A DNA stretch of 64,000 nt from Aquimarina aggregata (GCF_001632745.1 NZ_LQRT01000002.1:372001-436000), one strand, 5' to 3'; positions 1 to 9,645 are shown, counted from the stretch's first letter. Notes: generated by a model from the sequence alone, not told the origin. Program-made: numbers and translations.

Positions 1-850
1 CCATGTTTTCTGTGATGATAACGGGAGCTCGATTTTTTCCTCTTACCGCTCCAATAACCACATCACATCTGCGTAATGCTTTTAGTAGATTTTTAGGTTG
101 AATTGTAGAGGTAAATAAAGGTCTTCCTACATTAGTCTGGATACATCGCAATTTGGTAATAGAATTATCAAATACTTTTACATTAGCGCCTAACCCTATT
201 GCAGAACGAGCAGCAAACTCACCAACTGTGCCGGCTCCTAAAATAACCACTTCTACGGGGGGTACACCACTAATATTACCCATCATTAGTCCTGATCCTT
301 GAGATGTGGTAGCGCTACTCATTAACTCTGATGCAATTAGTACCGCAGCGGTCCCTGCAATCTCACTTAATGCTCTTACGGCAGGGTAGGCACCATCTGC
401 ATCTCGGATAAATTCAAAACCTAAGGCAGTAATTCTTTTTTTAGCTAAGGCTTGAAAATATTCTTTAGATTGTGTTTTTAACTGTAAAGCCGATATCAAA
501 ACTGTTTGCGGATTTACATGTTCAAGTTCTTCCAGAGACGGCGGTTCTACTTTTAGTATAATAGGACACCCAAATACTTTAGTTCTATCATTAGTGATTT
601 CTGCTCCAGCTTCACTATAATCTCTGTCTGTAAAACTAGCTCCAATGCCTGCATTGGTTTCTAATAAAACTCTATGACCATGAGCGGTTAATGCTGCAAC
701 TGCATCTGGAGTAAGGCATACCCTCTTTTCTTGATAACTTGTCTCTTTTGGGATTCCGATAAACAATTTTCCTTTTTTAGGCGCAACTTCAATCATTTCC
801 TCCTGTGGTAGAAGTTGTTCTTTGGTAAAAGGAGATTTGGATGTACTCAT
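1..850 (-). CDS. ald: Alanine dehydrogenase / PNT family, 3' end cut by window edge
   Basis: About 283 N-terminal residues are present; the gene runs off the left edge of the window. Translating the minus strand from the ATG at 850 gives a protein that reads IGIPKETSYQEKRVCLTP near residue 32, the conserved opening of alanine dehydrogenase and transhydrogenase-alpha proteins, and later VVILGAGTVGEFAARSAIGLGA, the Rossmann NAD-binding loop. The family oxidises L-alanine to pyruvate and ammonium with NAD+, in the cytosol. It lies downstream of tsaE and porX on the same strand, 84 bases after tsaE, and may share their transcript. I cannot see the C-terminus, so a short transhydrogenase subunit is not strictly excluded. 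Confidence 0.85.
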   Translation of the reverse strand, partial: MSTSKSPFTKEQLLPQEEMIEVAPKKGKLFIGIPKETSYQEKRVCLTPDAVAALTAHGHRVLLETNAGIGASFTDRDYSEAGAEITNDRTKVFGCPIILKVEPPSLEELEHVNPQTVLISALQLKTQSKEYFQALAKKRITALGFEFIRDADGAYPAVRALSEIAGTAAVLIASELMSSATTSQGSGLMMGNISGVPPVEVVILGAGTVGEFAARSAIGLGANVKVFDNSITKLRCIQTNVGRPLFTSTIQPKNLLKALRRCDVVIGAVRGKNRAPVIITENM

Positions 851-934
851 TTGTGTGAAATTCTGTATCTCAAATTACGAATAAAAAAGCCAACAAAACA
901 AATAGTATTAAATTTTTAAAAACCAAGTTTTACT

Positions 935-1342
935 TTAACTATTTAATAAAAGTATTCTTTTGTCATTATTCGAAAGGTTGATTTTTACTATAGAAACGTC
1001 TTTTGGAAGTATGTTTGATACTTTTTCTGGCCACTCTATAAAAACCCAATTATTACTATCTAGATATTCTTCAAAACCAATATGATATGCTTCTTCTTCA
1101 TCTTCAATTCTATAAAAATCAAAATGATAAATAGGCCCTGTTTCGGTATCATATTCATTTACTAAAGAATATGTGGGGCTAGAAATGATATCCTGAACCC
1201 CAAGTTGTTTACATATTTCTTTAATCAATGTTGTTTTTCCCATTCCCATATCAGCATCAAACAAAACAATTTTTGTACTTACATTGGTCAATATTTGTTT
1301 AGCTACAATAGGAAGATCTTCAAGAGTATATTCTATGGTCAT
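935..1342 (-). CDS. tsaE: tRNA threonylcarbamoyladenosine biosynthesis ATPase TsaE
   Basis: TsaE is the small P-loop ATPase that works with TsaB and TsaD to place the threonylcarbamoyl group on A37 of ANN-decoding tRNAs. The 135-residue length fits the family. The Walker A motif reads MGMGKTT at about residues 32-38, and the SSPTYSLVNEY segment (about 54-64) followed by HFDFYRIEDEEE is the typical TsaE switch and metal-binding region. WVFIEWPEKV near residue 100 is also characteristic. It starts 30 bases after the porX stop codon on the minus strand, so the two are probably co-transcribed. Confidence 0.93.
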   Translation of the reverse strand: MTIEYTLEDLPIVAKQILTNVSTKIVLFDADMGMGKTTLIKEICKQLGVQDIISSPTYSLVNEYDTETGPIYHFDFYRIEDEEEAYHIGFEEYLDSNNWVFIEWPEKVSNILPKDVSIVKINLSNNDKRILLLNS

Positions 1343-1372
1343 TTTTTAAGTATACTTCAAGAAAGTGAAATA

Positions 1373-2923
1373 CTATCTTGGATTTAAAACTACAAATGGA
1401 ATAATTATTTCTTCTAAAGAAACGCCACCATGCTGGTAGGTATTTCTATAATAACTAACATAATGATTATAGTTATTTGGATAGGCAAAGAAATAATCTC
1501 CTTTGGCAAAAATAAAAGAACTGCTCATATTTATTGACGGAAGATGTACAGTTTTTGGATTTGTAGCCTCTAAAACTTCCTTTTTTTCATAGGTCAAGCT
1601 CTTTCCTGTTTTATATCTAAGATTTAAACTTGTGTTTTTATCGCCAATGACTTTAGAAGGGTTTTTTACATTTATAGTTCCGTGATCAGTGGTAATGATT
1701 AATTTAAAGCCCATTTGTTGTGCCTGCTGTATCATTTCTAATAATGGAGAGTTTTTGAACCAGCTTTGGGTAAGAGATCGATATGATTTATCATTAGAAG
1801 CTAATTCTTTAATAACTTCCATTTCGGTTTTACTATGAGAAAGCATATCCACAAAATTATAAACTACTACCGTAAGATCATTGTCCTTTAATCCTTTAAA
1901 ATTTGCAGCTAGTGTTTTACCAGACCTTTCATTAGTGATCTTGTAATACTCGTGTTTGATATTCATGCCCAAACGTTTAATTTGTGCAGTCAAAAAGTCA
2001 TTTTCATGCATGTTTTTACCACCTTCATCAGTATCATCTAACCACAAATCAGGATGTCTTTTTTTCATCTCTGATGGCATTAAACCTGAAAAAATTGCAT
2101 TTCTAGCATATTGAGTTGCTGTAGGTAAAATACTGTAATATGGTTCTTCTCTTTCTTTTTTGTAGTAGTTGTTAACAGTGGGTTCAAAAGCTTTCCATTG
2201 GTCATATCTTAGATTATCAATAACAACTAGTAATGTAGGTTGATCCTTGCTAATCTCGGGCATTATTTTTTCCTTAAATAATGTATGAGACATTACAGGA
2301 GGATGATTTTTGCCATCAAACCAATCTGGATAGTTTTTGTCTATAAATTTACAGAATTGTGAGTTTGCTTCTGTTTTTTGAGATTCTAAAATTTCAAACA
2401 TTCCCGTATCTTCGATATCTTCTAATTGCATTTCCCAATACAATAATCTCTGATAAAATTCTGACCACTCTTCAAAAGAATTCACCATGGCCATATCCAT
2501 AGCAATTTTTCTAAATTCTTGTTGATAGTTTGATGTGGTCTTTTCAGAAACCAAACGAGAGTTATCTAAGTTTTTCTTTAAACTTAATAATATTTGATTT
2601 GGATTTACGGGTTTGATAAGGTAATCTGCTATTTTACTACCAATAGCTTCTTCCATGATGTATTCTTCTTCACTTTTAGTGATCATGACAACAGGAATAC
2701 TATCTTTCTTTTCCTTAATTTCAGATAAAGTCTCTAGTCCAGAGAGACCAGGCATATTTTCATCTAAAAAAATAATATCAAAATTGTGGTCATCTATAAT
2801 TTCTATAGCTTCAGTTCCACTTTGACATTTGGTAACTTCGTAGTTTTTTTTCTCTAAAAATAATATATGTGGTTTAAGTAAATCAATTTCGTCATCTACC
2901 CAAAGGATCTTTATTTTACTCAT
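1373..2923 (-). CDS. porX: PorX-type response regulator with PglZ domain
   Basis: This 516-residue protein has an N-terminal receiver domain (about 1-120; acidic pocket D10/D11, phospho-acceptor D54 in FLDENMPG, conserved lysine in YLIKPVNP) and a C-terminal PglZ/alkaline-phosphatase-superfamily domain (about 200-516). Metal-site segments of that domain are visible: VVIDNLRYDQW, SILPTATQYARNAIFSG and ITTDHGTINV. This architecture is that of PorX, the response regulator that with PorY controls type IX secretion in Porphyromonas and Flavobacterium, where the C-terminal domain is reported to act as a nucleotide phosphodiesterase. It is first in a minus-strand group with tsaE and ald, divergent from the HD-domain gene. 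The histidine kinase partner is not in the window. Confidence 0.93.
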   Translation of the reverse strand: MSKIKILWVDDEIDLLKPHILFLEKKNYEVTKCQSGTEAIEIIDDHNFDIIFLDENMPGLSGLETLSEIKEKKDSIPVVMITKSEEEYIMEEAIGSKIADYLIKPVNPNQILLSLKKNLDNSRLVSEKTTSNYQQEFRKIAMDMAMVNSFEEWSEFYQRLLYWEMQLEDIEDTGMFEILESQKTEANSQFCKFIDKNYPDWFDGKNHPPVMSHTLFKEKIMPEISKDQPTLLVVIDNLRYDQWKAFEPTVNNYYKKEREEPYYSILPTATQYARNAIFSGLMPSEMKKRHPDLWLDDTDEGGKNMHENDFLTAQIKRLGMNIKHEYYKITNERSGKTLAANFKGLKDNDLTVVVYNFVDMLSHSKTEMEVIKELASNDKSYRSLTQSWFKNSPLLEMIQQAQQMGFKLIITTDHGTINVKNPSKVIGDKNTSLNLRYKTGKSLTYEKKEVLEATNPKTVHLPSINMSSSFIFAKGDYFFAYPNNYNHYVSYYRNTYQHGGVSLEEIIIPFVVLNPR

Positions 2924-3034
2924 TAATTCTAATTTTAATTATCTGAAAATTCAATGTATAACTTATCTCTATGTTTTTATATTGCCAGCCGACTTAAATT
3001 TGGTTCGAAATGTTCTATATGAACTGCATATATG

Positions 3035-3042
3035 TATATTTG
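3035..3042 (+). promoter_or_regulatory. Candidate -7 element for the HD-domain/lpx operon
   Basis: TATATTTG matches the Bacteroidota -7 consensus TAnnTTTG. It overlaps the upstream ATG at 3032, which argues that this ATG is not the real start and that translation begins downstream, for example at the TTG at 3065. No good -33 TTG lies 17-23 bases upstream, so this is tentative. Confidence 0.35.
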
Positions 3043-3064
3043 CTTTTGTAAAAGTAAAGTAAAC

Positions 3065-4294
3065 TTGAAAAAAAGAAATAAGCTAAAAATATTAAACGAC
3101 CCAATTTACGGTTTTATTACCATACCTAATGAACTTATTTTTGATCTTATAGAACATAAATATTTTCAAAGATTAAGACGCATCTCTCAAATGGGATTAT
3201 CGTATTTAGTCTACCCTGGGGCACATCATACACGTTTTCATCATGCTTTAGGTTGTATGCACTTAATGCAGAAAGCAGTGAGAGTTCTTCGTTTTAAGGG
3301 GGTTAACATTTCTGAAGAAGAAGAAGAAGCATTATATGTAGCAATTTTATTGCATGATATAGGACATGGTCCTTTTTCACATGCAATGGAACATAGCATA
3401 GTAAACGAAGTTAATCACGAATCAATTTCTCTGATGTTTATGGAGAAAATTAATGAAGAATTTAACGGTAGTTTAACGCTTGCTATTCAAATTTTTAAAG
3501 GAGAATACGATCGTAACTTTTTGCATCAGTTAATTTCTGGACAATTGGATATGGATCGATTAGATTATTTAAAAAGAGATAGTTTTTATACAGGAGTATC
3601 CGAAGGTAATATTAATAGTGAACGATTAATCACTATGATTACTGTTGTAAATGATGAATTAGTTATTGAAGAAAAAGGAATTTACTCTGTTGAGAAATTT
3701 TTATTAGCCAGGAGATTGATGTATTGGCAAGTTTACTTGCATAAGACGAGTTTGGTAGCCGAGAATTTATTGATAAGAGTTTTACAGAGAGCAAAAGAAC
3801 TTGTTAATAGTGGAGTAAAACTGCCGGCTAGCAAGGCATTATCGTTTTTTTTAGAAAACAGAATTACATTTGATAATTTTACACCAGAAGTACTAGAATT
3901 GTTTTCAAGGTTAGACGACTACGATGTAGTTTCTGCAATGAAAGAATGGGTGTATTCTGATGATTTTGTATTAAAAACATTATCAGCAATGATTATAGAG
4001 AGAGATTTGTTGAAAATAAAAATCAAGAAAAAGCCTTTTAAAACGGAAAGTAAACAAAAACAGATTGAAAAAATAAAAGATAAATATCAAATTTCTGATG
4101 AAGATGCACGTTATTTTGTTTTTGAGGGAACAATTTCGAATCAAGCTTATCATCAAAATAAACAGAATATAAATATTCTTTTTAAATCAAGAAAGATTGT
4201 TGATATCGTCGAAGCAACAGATGAGTATAATCTTGAGGCTTTGTCAAAACCTGTTAAGAAATATTTTATGTGCTCTCCAAAGTACAAACATTAA
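3065..4294 (+). CDS. HD-domain phosphohydrolase (dNTPase-like)
   Basis: A cytosolic metal-dependent phosphohydrolase of the HD superfamily. From the TTG at 3065 it has 409 residues. The metal-binding signature is spread over HHTRFHHALGCMHL, AILLHDIGHGPFSHAMEH and the later QLDMDRLDYLKRDSFYTG, the same arrangement as in dGTP triphosphohydrolases and SAMHD1-like proteins. The opening KILNDPIYGFITIPNELIFD is the usual start of the family. An in-frame ATG at 3032 would add 11 unusual residues and overlaps a candidate promoter element, so I prefer the TTG. Substrate is not known; hydrolysis of dNTPs is the family expectation. lpxD begins 24 bases downstream, an order I believe is common in flavobacteria. 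Confidence 0.85.
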   Translation: MKKRNKLKILNDPIYGFITIPNELIFDLIEHKYFQRLRRISQMGLSYLVYPGAHHTRFHHALGCMHLMQKAVRVLRFKGVNISEEEEEALYVAILLHDIGHGPFSHAMEHSIVNEVNHESISLMFMEKINEEFNGSLTLAIQIFKGEYDRNFLHQLISGQLDMDRLDYLKRDSFYTGVSEGNINSERLITMITVVNDELVIEEKGIYSVEKFLLARRLMYWQVYLHKTSLVAENLLIRVLQRAKELVNSGVKLPASKALSFFLENRITFDNFTPEVLELFSRLDDYDVVSAMKEWVYSDDFVLKTLSAMIIERDLLKIKIKKKPFKTESKQKQIEKIKDKYQISDEDARYFVFEGTISNQAYHQNKQNINILFKSRKIVDIVEATDEYNLEALSKPVKKYFMCSPKYKH

Positions 4295-4305
4295 CACATT
4301 TTTTA

Positions 4306-4313
4306 TACTTTTG
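4306..4313 (+). promoter_or_regulatory. Candidate -7 element directly before lpxD
   Basis: TACTTTTG fits TAnnTTTG and ends six bases before the lpxD ATG at 4319, which would make the lpxD transcript almost leaderless. No convincing -33 TTG is seen at the right distance, so this may be chance in AT-rich DNA. Confidence 0.25.
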
Positions 4314-4318
4314 CTAGA

Positions 4319-5347
4319 ATGATTTTTACAGCCACACAAATTGCGGGTATTTTAAACGGTGAAATTGAAGGTGATGAGACCGTTGAAGTATCTAAGCTAG
4401 CTAAAATAGAGGAAGGAACTAAAGGGTCACTTACTTTTTTGTCCAATCCTAAATATACTCAGTACATATATTCAACAGATGCTTCAATTACTATTGTAGA
4501 TAAATCCTTTGAAGCTGAATCAGGTATTAAGACCACATTAATTAGAGTTGAAGATGCCTACAAAGCTTTCTCTCAATTATTAGAGTACTATAATATGGTT
4601 AAGATGAATAAAAGCGGGATAGAACAACCTAGCTTTATTTCAGAAACGGCTTCTTATGGTGATAATATATATTTTGGAGCTTTTTCTTATTTAGGAGAAA
4701 ATGTAAAGATTGGTCAAAATGCTAAAATTTATCCTAACGTATATATCGGTGATAATGTTACAATAGGAGATGATGTTGTCGTTTTTTCAGGAGCAAAAAT
4801 ATATTCAGAAACTGTAATAGGAAAGGGTTGCGTCGTACATAGTGGTGCAATAGTTGGAGCAGATGGGTTTGGATTTACACCTAATGAAAAAGGAGAATAT
4901 AGTAAAGTTCCGCAGACAGGTAATGTTATTATAGAAGATTATGTAGATGTTGGTGCAGGAACAACAATAGATAGAGCTACATTAGGTTCTACTATCATAC
5001 GTAAAGGCGTTAAATTAGATAACCAGATACAAATAGCTCATAATGTTGAAATAGGAGAACACACTGCTATTGCAGCACAAACCGGTATTGCTGGATCTAC
5101 TAAGATTGGTAAGTATTGCCTAATTGGAGGTCAAGTAGGTATCGCTGGACATTTAACTATAGGCAATAAAGTAAGAATACAAGCACAATCAGGTATTGGA
5201 AGAAATATTAAAGATGGTGAAGCTATTCAAGGATCTCCTGCTTTAGGATATTCGGATTACAATAAATCATATGTACATTTTAAAAATCTACCTAAAATAG
5301 TAGATAGAGTATACAAACTAGAGAAAAAGATAAGTAATAATGAGTGA
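4319..5347 (+). CDS. lpxD: UDP-3-O-acylglucosamine N-acyltransferase LpxD
   Basis: LpxD adds the N-linked 3-hydroxyacyl chain from acyl-ACP to UDP-3-O-acyl-glucosamine, the third step of lipid A synthesis, at the inner face of the cytoplasmic membrane. The 342-residue protein has the N-terminal uridine-binding domain (about 1-100) followed by a left-handed beta-helix of imperfect hexapeptide repeats (about 100-300). The segment [19 protein letters not shown] carries the catalytic histidine, and GADGFGFTP is typical of LpxD. It overlaps the start of lpxC/fabZ by 8 bases, implying tight coupling. A second LpxD-like protein is encoded about 3 kb downstream. Confidence 0.95.
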   Translation: MIFTATQIAGILNGEIEGDETVEVSKLAKIEEGTKGSLTFLSNPKYTQYIYSTDASITIVDKSFEAESGIKTTLIRVEDAYKAFSQLLEYYNMVKMNKSGIEQPSFISETASYGDNIYFGAFSYLGENVKIGQNAKIYPNVYIGDNVTIGDDVVVFSGAKIYSETVIGKGCVVHSGAIVGADGFGFTPNEKGEYSKVPQTGNVIIEDYVDVGAGTTIDRATLGSTIIRKGVKLDNQIQIAHNVEIGEHTAIAAQTGIAGSTKIGKYCLIGGQVGIAGHLTIGNKVRIQAQSGIGRNIKDGEAIQGSPALGYSDYNKSYVHFKNLPKIVDRVYKLEKKISNNE

Positions 5348-6743
5348 TGTTGTTGTAAGCAAACAAAGAACCATTAAAAAGGAAGTAACCCTTACTGGAG
5401 TAGGATTACATACAGGAAAAGAAGTAACGTTAACTTTTAAACCTGCACCCGAAAATCATGGATATGCATTTTGCAGAGTTGATTTAGAAGGAAATCCTAT
5501 CATTGAAGCAGATGCTAATTATGTGGTAAATACACAAAGAGGCACAAATCTTGAAAAGAATGGGGTTAGTATCCAAACATCTGAGCATGTTCTGGCTGCC
5601 TGTGTTGGTTTAGAAATTGATAACCTTTTAATAGAGCTAGATGCATCAGAGCCACCTATTATGGATGGTTCTAGTAAGTTTTTTATCGAGGCCTTAGAAA
5701 AAGCAGATATAGTCGAGCAAGATGCAGAAAGAGAAGAGTATGTCGTAAAAGATGTAATATCATATACAGATGAAGAGTCTGGAAGTGAAATTATTGTAAT
5801 GCCTTCAGAAGAATATCAGGTAACTACAATGGTTGATTTTGGGACTAAAGTTTTAGGAACCCAAAATGCATCTTTAAAAAGACTTTCTGATTTTAAAACA
5901 GAAATAGCCGATGCAAGAACATTTAGCTTTTTACACGAATTAGAAATGCTTTTAGAGCATGGATTAATAAAAGGAGGCGATTTAAATAATGCCATTGTTT
6001 ATGTTGATAAAGAGTTAAGTCCAAATACCATGGAAAAACTTAAAGTTGCTTTCGGAAAAGATTCTATAGCAATTAAACCAAATGGTATTTTAGATAACCT
6101 TACTTTACATTATCCTAATGAAGCTGCACGACATAAGTTATTAGATGTTATAGGTGATTTAGCACTTATCGGAACTAGGATTAAAGGTAAAATAATAGCA
6201 AATAAACCAGGTCATTTTGTAAATACCCAATTTGCCAAGAAACTTTCAAAAATAATAAAGATTGAAAAAAGGAATAAAGTTCCGCAGTTTGATCTTTCTA
6301 AGCCTCCGTTAATGGATATTAATAAGATAATGGATATGTTACCGCATAGATCACCATTCTTATTAATAGATAGGATTTTAGAGATGTCAGATAAACATGT
6401 GGTTGGTTTAAAGAATGTAACCATGAACGAACCCTTTTTTGTAGGACATTTTCCTGGAGCACCCGTTATGCCAGGAGTATTGCAAGTAGAGGCAATGGCA
6501 CAAACAGGGGGTATATTAGCTTTAAGTACAGTACCTGATCCAGAAAATTATCTTACCTATTTCATGAAGATAGATAAGGTAAAATTTAAACAACAGGTAT
6601 TACCTGGTGATACTTTGATTTTTAAATTAGAATTAATAACACCAATTCGGAGAGGTATATGTCATATGCAAGCATTTGCCTATGCTAATGGTAAATTAGT
6701 CACCGAGGCAGAACTCATGGCACAAATTGTCAAATCAAAATAA
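5340..6743 (+). CDS. lpxC/fabZ: Bifunctional UDP-3-O-acyl-GlcNAc deacetylase / 3-hydroxyacyl-ACP dehydratase
   Basis: A natural fusion typical of Bacteroidota. Residues about 1-310 form LpxC, the zinc deacetylase that commits UDP-3-O-acyl-GlcNAc to lipid [10 protein letters not shown] and [14 protein letters not shown] carry zinc and catalytic residues. Residues about 325-467 form FabZ, the hot-dog-fold dehydratase of fatty acid elongation: [13 protein letters not shown] and [20 protein letters not shown] carry the catalytic His and Glu. The fusion joins the two enzymes that compete for 3-hydroxyacyl chains in lipid A and membrane lipid synthesis. It lies between lpxD (8-base overlap) and lpxA (24-base gap) and is surely in the same operon. 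Confidence 0.96.
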   Translation: MSDVVVSKQRTIKKEVTLTGVGLHTGKEVTLTFKPAPENHGYAFCRVDLEGNPIIEADANYVVNTQRGTNLEKNGVSIQTSEHVLAACVGLEIDNLLIELDASEPPIMDGSSKFFIEALEKADIVEQDAEREEYVVKDVISYTDEESGSEIIVMPSEEYQVTTMVDFGTKVLGTQNASLKRLSDFKTEIADARTFSFLHELEMLLEHGLIKGGDLNNAIVYVDKELSPNTMEKLKVAFGKDSIAIKPNGILDNLTLHYPNEAARHKLLDVIGDLALIGTRIKGKIIANKPGHFVNTQFAKKLSKIIKIEKRNKVPQFDLSKPPLMDINKIMDMLPHRSPFLLIDRILEMSDKHVVGLKNVTMNEPFFVGHFPGAPVMPGVLQVEAMAQTGGILALSTVPDPENYLTYFMKIDKVKFKQQVLPGDTLIFKLELITPIRRGICHMQAFAYANGKLVTEAELMAQIVKSK

Positions 6744-6767
6744 ATTAATAAAATATAAACATAACCA

Positions 6768-7550
6768 ATGAATCAACCTTTAGCATATGTTCATCCGGGA
6801 GCAAAAATTGCAAAAAATGTTGTCATAGAACCCTTTACAACAATTCATAATAATGTAGTAATAGGAGAGGGTACATGGATAGGCTCTAATGTAACGATTA
6901 TGGAAGGTGCCCGTATTGGGAAAAACTGTAGTATTTTTCCGGGAGCTGTTATTTCTGCAACACCTCAGGATAAGAAATTTAATGACGAAGATACGATAAC
7001 AGAAATAGGAGACAATACAACTATTCGTGAATGTGTCACTATAAATAGAGGTACAGCCGATAGAATGAAAACCAAAATTGGTAAAAACTGTTGGATCATG
7101 GCTTATTGCCATATTGCACATGATTGTATTGTTGGGGATAATTGTATATTTTCAAATAATAGTACACTAGCAGGACATATTAATGTAGGTGATTATGTAG
7201 TGCTTGCAGGTATGGCAGCAGTACAACAATTTTGTAGTATAGGAAATCACGCTTTTGTCACAGGTGGGTCATTGGTTCGTAAGGACGTTCCTCCATATGT
7301 AAAAGCAGCTCGTGAACCATTATCATATGTAGGAATTAATTCTATTGGTTTACGAAGAAGAGGATTTACAACAGAAAAAATTAGAGAAGTACAGAACATA
7401 TATAGAATTTTGTATCAACAAAATTATAATAACACTCAAGCAGTAGCTATTATCGAAGCAGAAATGGAAGCTACACCTGAGCGAGATGAAGTTTTAGAAT
7501 TTATTAAAAATTCTCAAAGAGGAATTATGAAAGGCTATTTTTCAAATTAA
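6768..7550 (+). CDS. lpxA: UDP-N-acetylglucosamine O-acyltransferase LpxA
   Basis: LpxA transfers a 3-hydroxyacyl chain from ACP to the 3-OH of UDP-GlcNAc, the first step of lipid A synthesis, in the cytosol. The 260-residue length is standard. Hexapeptide repeats fill residues 1-190; NRGTADRMKTKIG and MAYCHIAHDCIVGDN are the LpxA hallmarks, the latter carrying the catalytic histidine. The C-terminal helical region (GLRRRGFTTEKIREVQNIYR) is also diagnostic. It follows lpxC/fabZ by 24 bases and precedes efp by 49. Confidence 0.96.
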   Translation: MNQPLAYVHPGAKIAKNVVIEPFTTIHNNVVIGEGTWIGSNVTIMEGARIGKNCSIFPGAVISATPQDKKFNDEDTITEIGDNTTIRECVTINRGTADRMKTKIGKNCWIMAYCHIAHDCIVGDNCIFSNNSTLAGHINVGDYVVLAGMAAVQQFCSIGNHAFVTGGSLVRKDVPPYVKAAREPLSYVGINSIGLRRRGFTTEKIREVQNIYRILYQQNYNNTQAVAIIEAEMEATPERDEVLEFIKNSQRGIMKGYFSN

Positions 7551-7599
7551 GAGAATAAGTCGATAAGTAATAATAACAGCAAAATAAAGAAATAGAATA

Positions 7600-8166
7600 A
7601 TGGCAAGTACAAGTGATATCAGAAATGGATTGTGTATTAAATACAACCACGACATTTATAAAATTATTGAGTTTTTACATGTGAAACCAGGAAAAGGACC
7701 TGCTTTTGTTAGAACTAAACTTAAAAGTGTTACTACAGGAAAAGTGGTTGATAATACATTTTCTGCAGGGCACAAGATTGAAGATGTTAGAGTTGAAACA
7801 CATAAATTTCAATATTTGTATGCCGAAGGAGATACATATCACTTCATGAATACTGAAGATTATAATCAAATTACTTTAGAAAAGTCTTCTTTAGATGCTC
7901 CAGGATTATTAAAAGAAGGAGAAGTAGTTACCGTGATAATCAATTCTGAAGATCAAATGCCATTATCTGTAGAAATGCCAGCAAGCGTAATTCTTGAAGT
8001 AACAGCAACAGAACCTGGTGTAAAAGGAAATACGGCAACAAATGCAACAAAACCGGCTACAGTAGAAACAGGAGCAGAAGTAATGGTACCTCTATTTATA
8101 AATGAAGGGGATAAAATTAAAGTTGAAACAGAAAAAGGTACTTACAAAGAACGTATTAAAGAATAA
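7600..8166 (+). CDS. efp: Elongation factor P
   Basis: EF-P binds ribosomes stalled on polyproline stretches and stimulates peptide bond formation. The 188-residue protein has the three beta-barrel domains of the family. The loop that carries the modified residue reads HVKPGKGPAFV, with lysine at position 32 (not the arginine of EarP-type EF-P), so any modification would be on lysine. The C-terminal domain contains the usual GDKIKVETEKGTYKERIKE ending. It closes the lpx group and is followed by a good intrinsic terminator. Confidence 0.96.
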   Translation: MASTSDIRNGLCIKYNHDIYKIIEFLHVKPGKGPAFVRTKLKSVTTGKVVDNTFSAGHKIEDVRVETHKFQYLYAEGDTYHFMNTEDYNQITLEKSSLDAPGLLKEGEVVTVIINSEDQMPLSVEMPASVILEVTATEPGVKGNTATNATKPATVETGAEVMVPLFINEGDKIKVETEKGTYKERIKE

Positions 8167-8197
8167 TTAATATAGACTATTAAAATAGAATAACTCT

Positions 8198-8226
8198 AAA
8201 AACCAAAGGCAAAACCTTTGGTTTTA
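8198..8226 (+). terminator. Intrinsic terminator after efp
   Basis: AAAACCAAAGG, loop CAAAA, CCTTTGGTTTT: an 11-bp perfect stem with flanking A and T runs, 32 bases after the efp stop codon. It separates the lpx-efp block from the second LpxD-like gene. Confidence 0.8.
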
Positions 8227-8306
8227 TTGTTTTATAAATATAAGTTTGTGCAAAACATAAAAAATTAACGTATTAATCCTAAAGATTAATATTTTCAATT
8301 AACCAA

Positions 8307-9245
8307 ATGAGATTTCCGCAAAAACATACATTACAGCAAATAGCGACTATAATTTCTAGCGAATACATCGGGGATCCTGATTTTCCTGTACTAGGAATGA
8401 ATGAGATTCACGTAGTTACTCCTGGAGATATTGTATTTGTTGATCACCCTAAATATTACGATAAGGCTCTACAATGTGCTGCTACAATCGTGTTGATTAA
8501 TAAAAAAGTAGAGTGTCCAGAAGGGAAAGCTTTGTTGATTTCTGATGACCCTTTTAGAGATTTTAATTTATTAACTAATTATTTCAAACCTTTTGAAAAA
8601 TCAAATAGTCTAATTTCAAGTTCGGCTAAAATTGGAAAAAATACAATTATACAACCAGGAAGCTTTATAGGTAATAATGTTACTATTGGTGATAATTGCC
8701 TTATTCATGCTAATGTTAGTATATATGACAATACAAGTATCGGAAATAATGTAACAATCCACTCAGGAACGGTTCTAGGTGGAGATGCATTTTATTATAA
8801 AAATAGACCCGAAGGTTTTGATAAGTTGCTTTCTGGAGGAAGAGTTGTTATAGAAAATAATGTCGATTTAGGAGCGTCATGTACTATTGATAAAGGGGTT
8901 ACAGGAGATACTACAATTAAAGAAGGAACGAAGATTGATAATCAAGTGCATATCGGGCATGATACTGTAGTTGGTAAAAAATGTTTAATTGCATCACAAG
9001 TTGGTGTTGCTGGATGTGTGGTTATTGAGGATGAAGTTACTATTTGGGGACAAGTAGGTATCACCAGTGATGTAACTATAGGAAAGAAAGCTATTATTTC
9101 GGCCCAATCGGGTGTAAGTAAATCTTTACCAGGAAATAAAAGTTACTTTGGAACACCAGCAGATGATTTTAGGAAAAAATACAAGGAAATTGCAGCAATA
9201 AGGCAAGTTCCTGATCTAATAGAAAAATTAAAAGAGAATGGGTAA
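8307..9245 (+). CDS. Second LpxD-like acyltransferase
   Basis: A 312-residue paralogue of LpxD in the same neighbourhood. It has the N-terminal LpxD-type domain (about 1-100, ending GKALLISDDPFRDFNLLTNYF) and a hexapeptide beta-helix (about 105-290). The segment DNQVHIGHDTVVGKK keeps the histidine at the LpxD catalytic position, so it could be active. It lacks the GADGFGFTP motif of the first copy, reading GGDAFYYKNRP instead. Substrate is uncertain: an alternative acyl chain on the lipid A precursor, or another nucleotide-sugar acylation, are both possible. It begins after the efp terminator and overlaps the next gene by 8 bases. Confidence 0.8.
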   Translation: MRFPQKHTLQQIATIISSEYIGDPDFPVLGMNEIHVVTPGDIVFVDHPKYYDKALQCAATIVLINKKVECPEGKALLISDDPFRDFNLLTNYFKPFEKSNSLISSSAKIGKNTIIQPGSFIGNNVTIGDNCLIHANVSIYDNTSIGNNVTIHSGTVLGGDAFYYKNRPEGFDKLLSGGRVVIENNVDLGASCTIDKGVTGDTTIKEGTKIDNQVHIGHDTVVGKKCLIASQVGVAGCVVIEDEVTIWGQVGITSDVTIGKKAIISAQSGVSKSLPGNKSYFGTPADDFRKKYKEIAAIRQVPDLIEKLKENG

Positions 9246-9645
9246 AACAGGAAAGGATATAGTAAAGTCTTTTTATGAAGCTGATCTAATACACGACGCT
9301 GAAGCTTTTTCGAAGTATTTACATCCTGATATAGAGCTATATTGGAATAGTAGCTTTGGGTTCAGCAAGAAAAATTTTGAAGATATTAAAAAGATGTTTA
9401 CCGACATGGCTGTGTCGTTTGAGACGTTTAGGTGTGAGATTAGTCATCTTATTGCAGAAGAAAACCAAGTTTCAATTCGATATACATACTTTGCAAAAAC
9501 TATAGAAAACCCTGATAAAGAGGATGCTATTGCTCATTTTATTGCTATTTGGGAACTTAAGGAAGGTAAACTTTATAAAGGGTACCAAATTAGTCAACAA
9601 GGTGATAATACCCCAGAAAGTATGAAGTCATTTATTTCTCAATAA
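9238..9645 (+). CDS. SnoaL/NTF2-like protein
   Basis: A 135-residue cytosolic protein without signal peptide. The pattern VKSFYEADLIHDAEAFSKYLHPDIELYWNSS, then a middle FRCEISHLIAEENQVSIRYTYFAKT and a C-terminal AHFIAIWELKEGKLYKGYQISQQ, is that of the SnoaL-like branch of the NTF2 fold, which serves as small-molecule cyclase, isomerase or binding protein. No specific function can be read. It overlaps the second LpxD-like gene by 8 bases, so the two are translated from one message. Confidence 0.65.
   Translation: MGKTGKDIVKSFYEADLIHDAEAFSKYLHPDIELYWNSSFGFSKKNFEDIKKMFTDMAVSFETFRCEISHLIAEENQVSIRYTYFAKTIENPDKEDAIAHFIAIWELKEGKLYKGYQISQQGDNTPESMKSFISQ

Noticed and set aside
6780..7121. 113-codon minus-strand ORF inside lpxA
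   Set aside because: It is antisense to a clear LpxA protein, is rich in Cys/Ser/Phe as expected of a shadow frame, and has no family motif.
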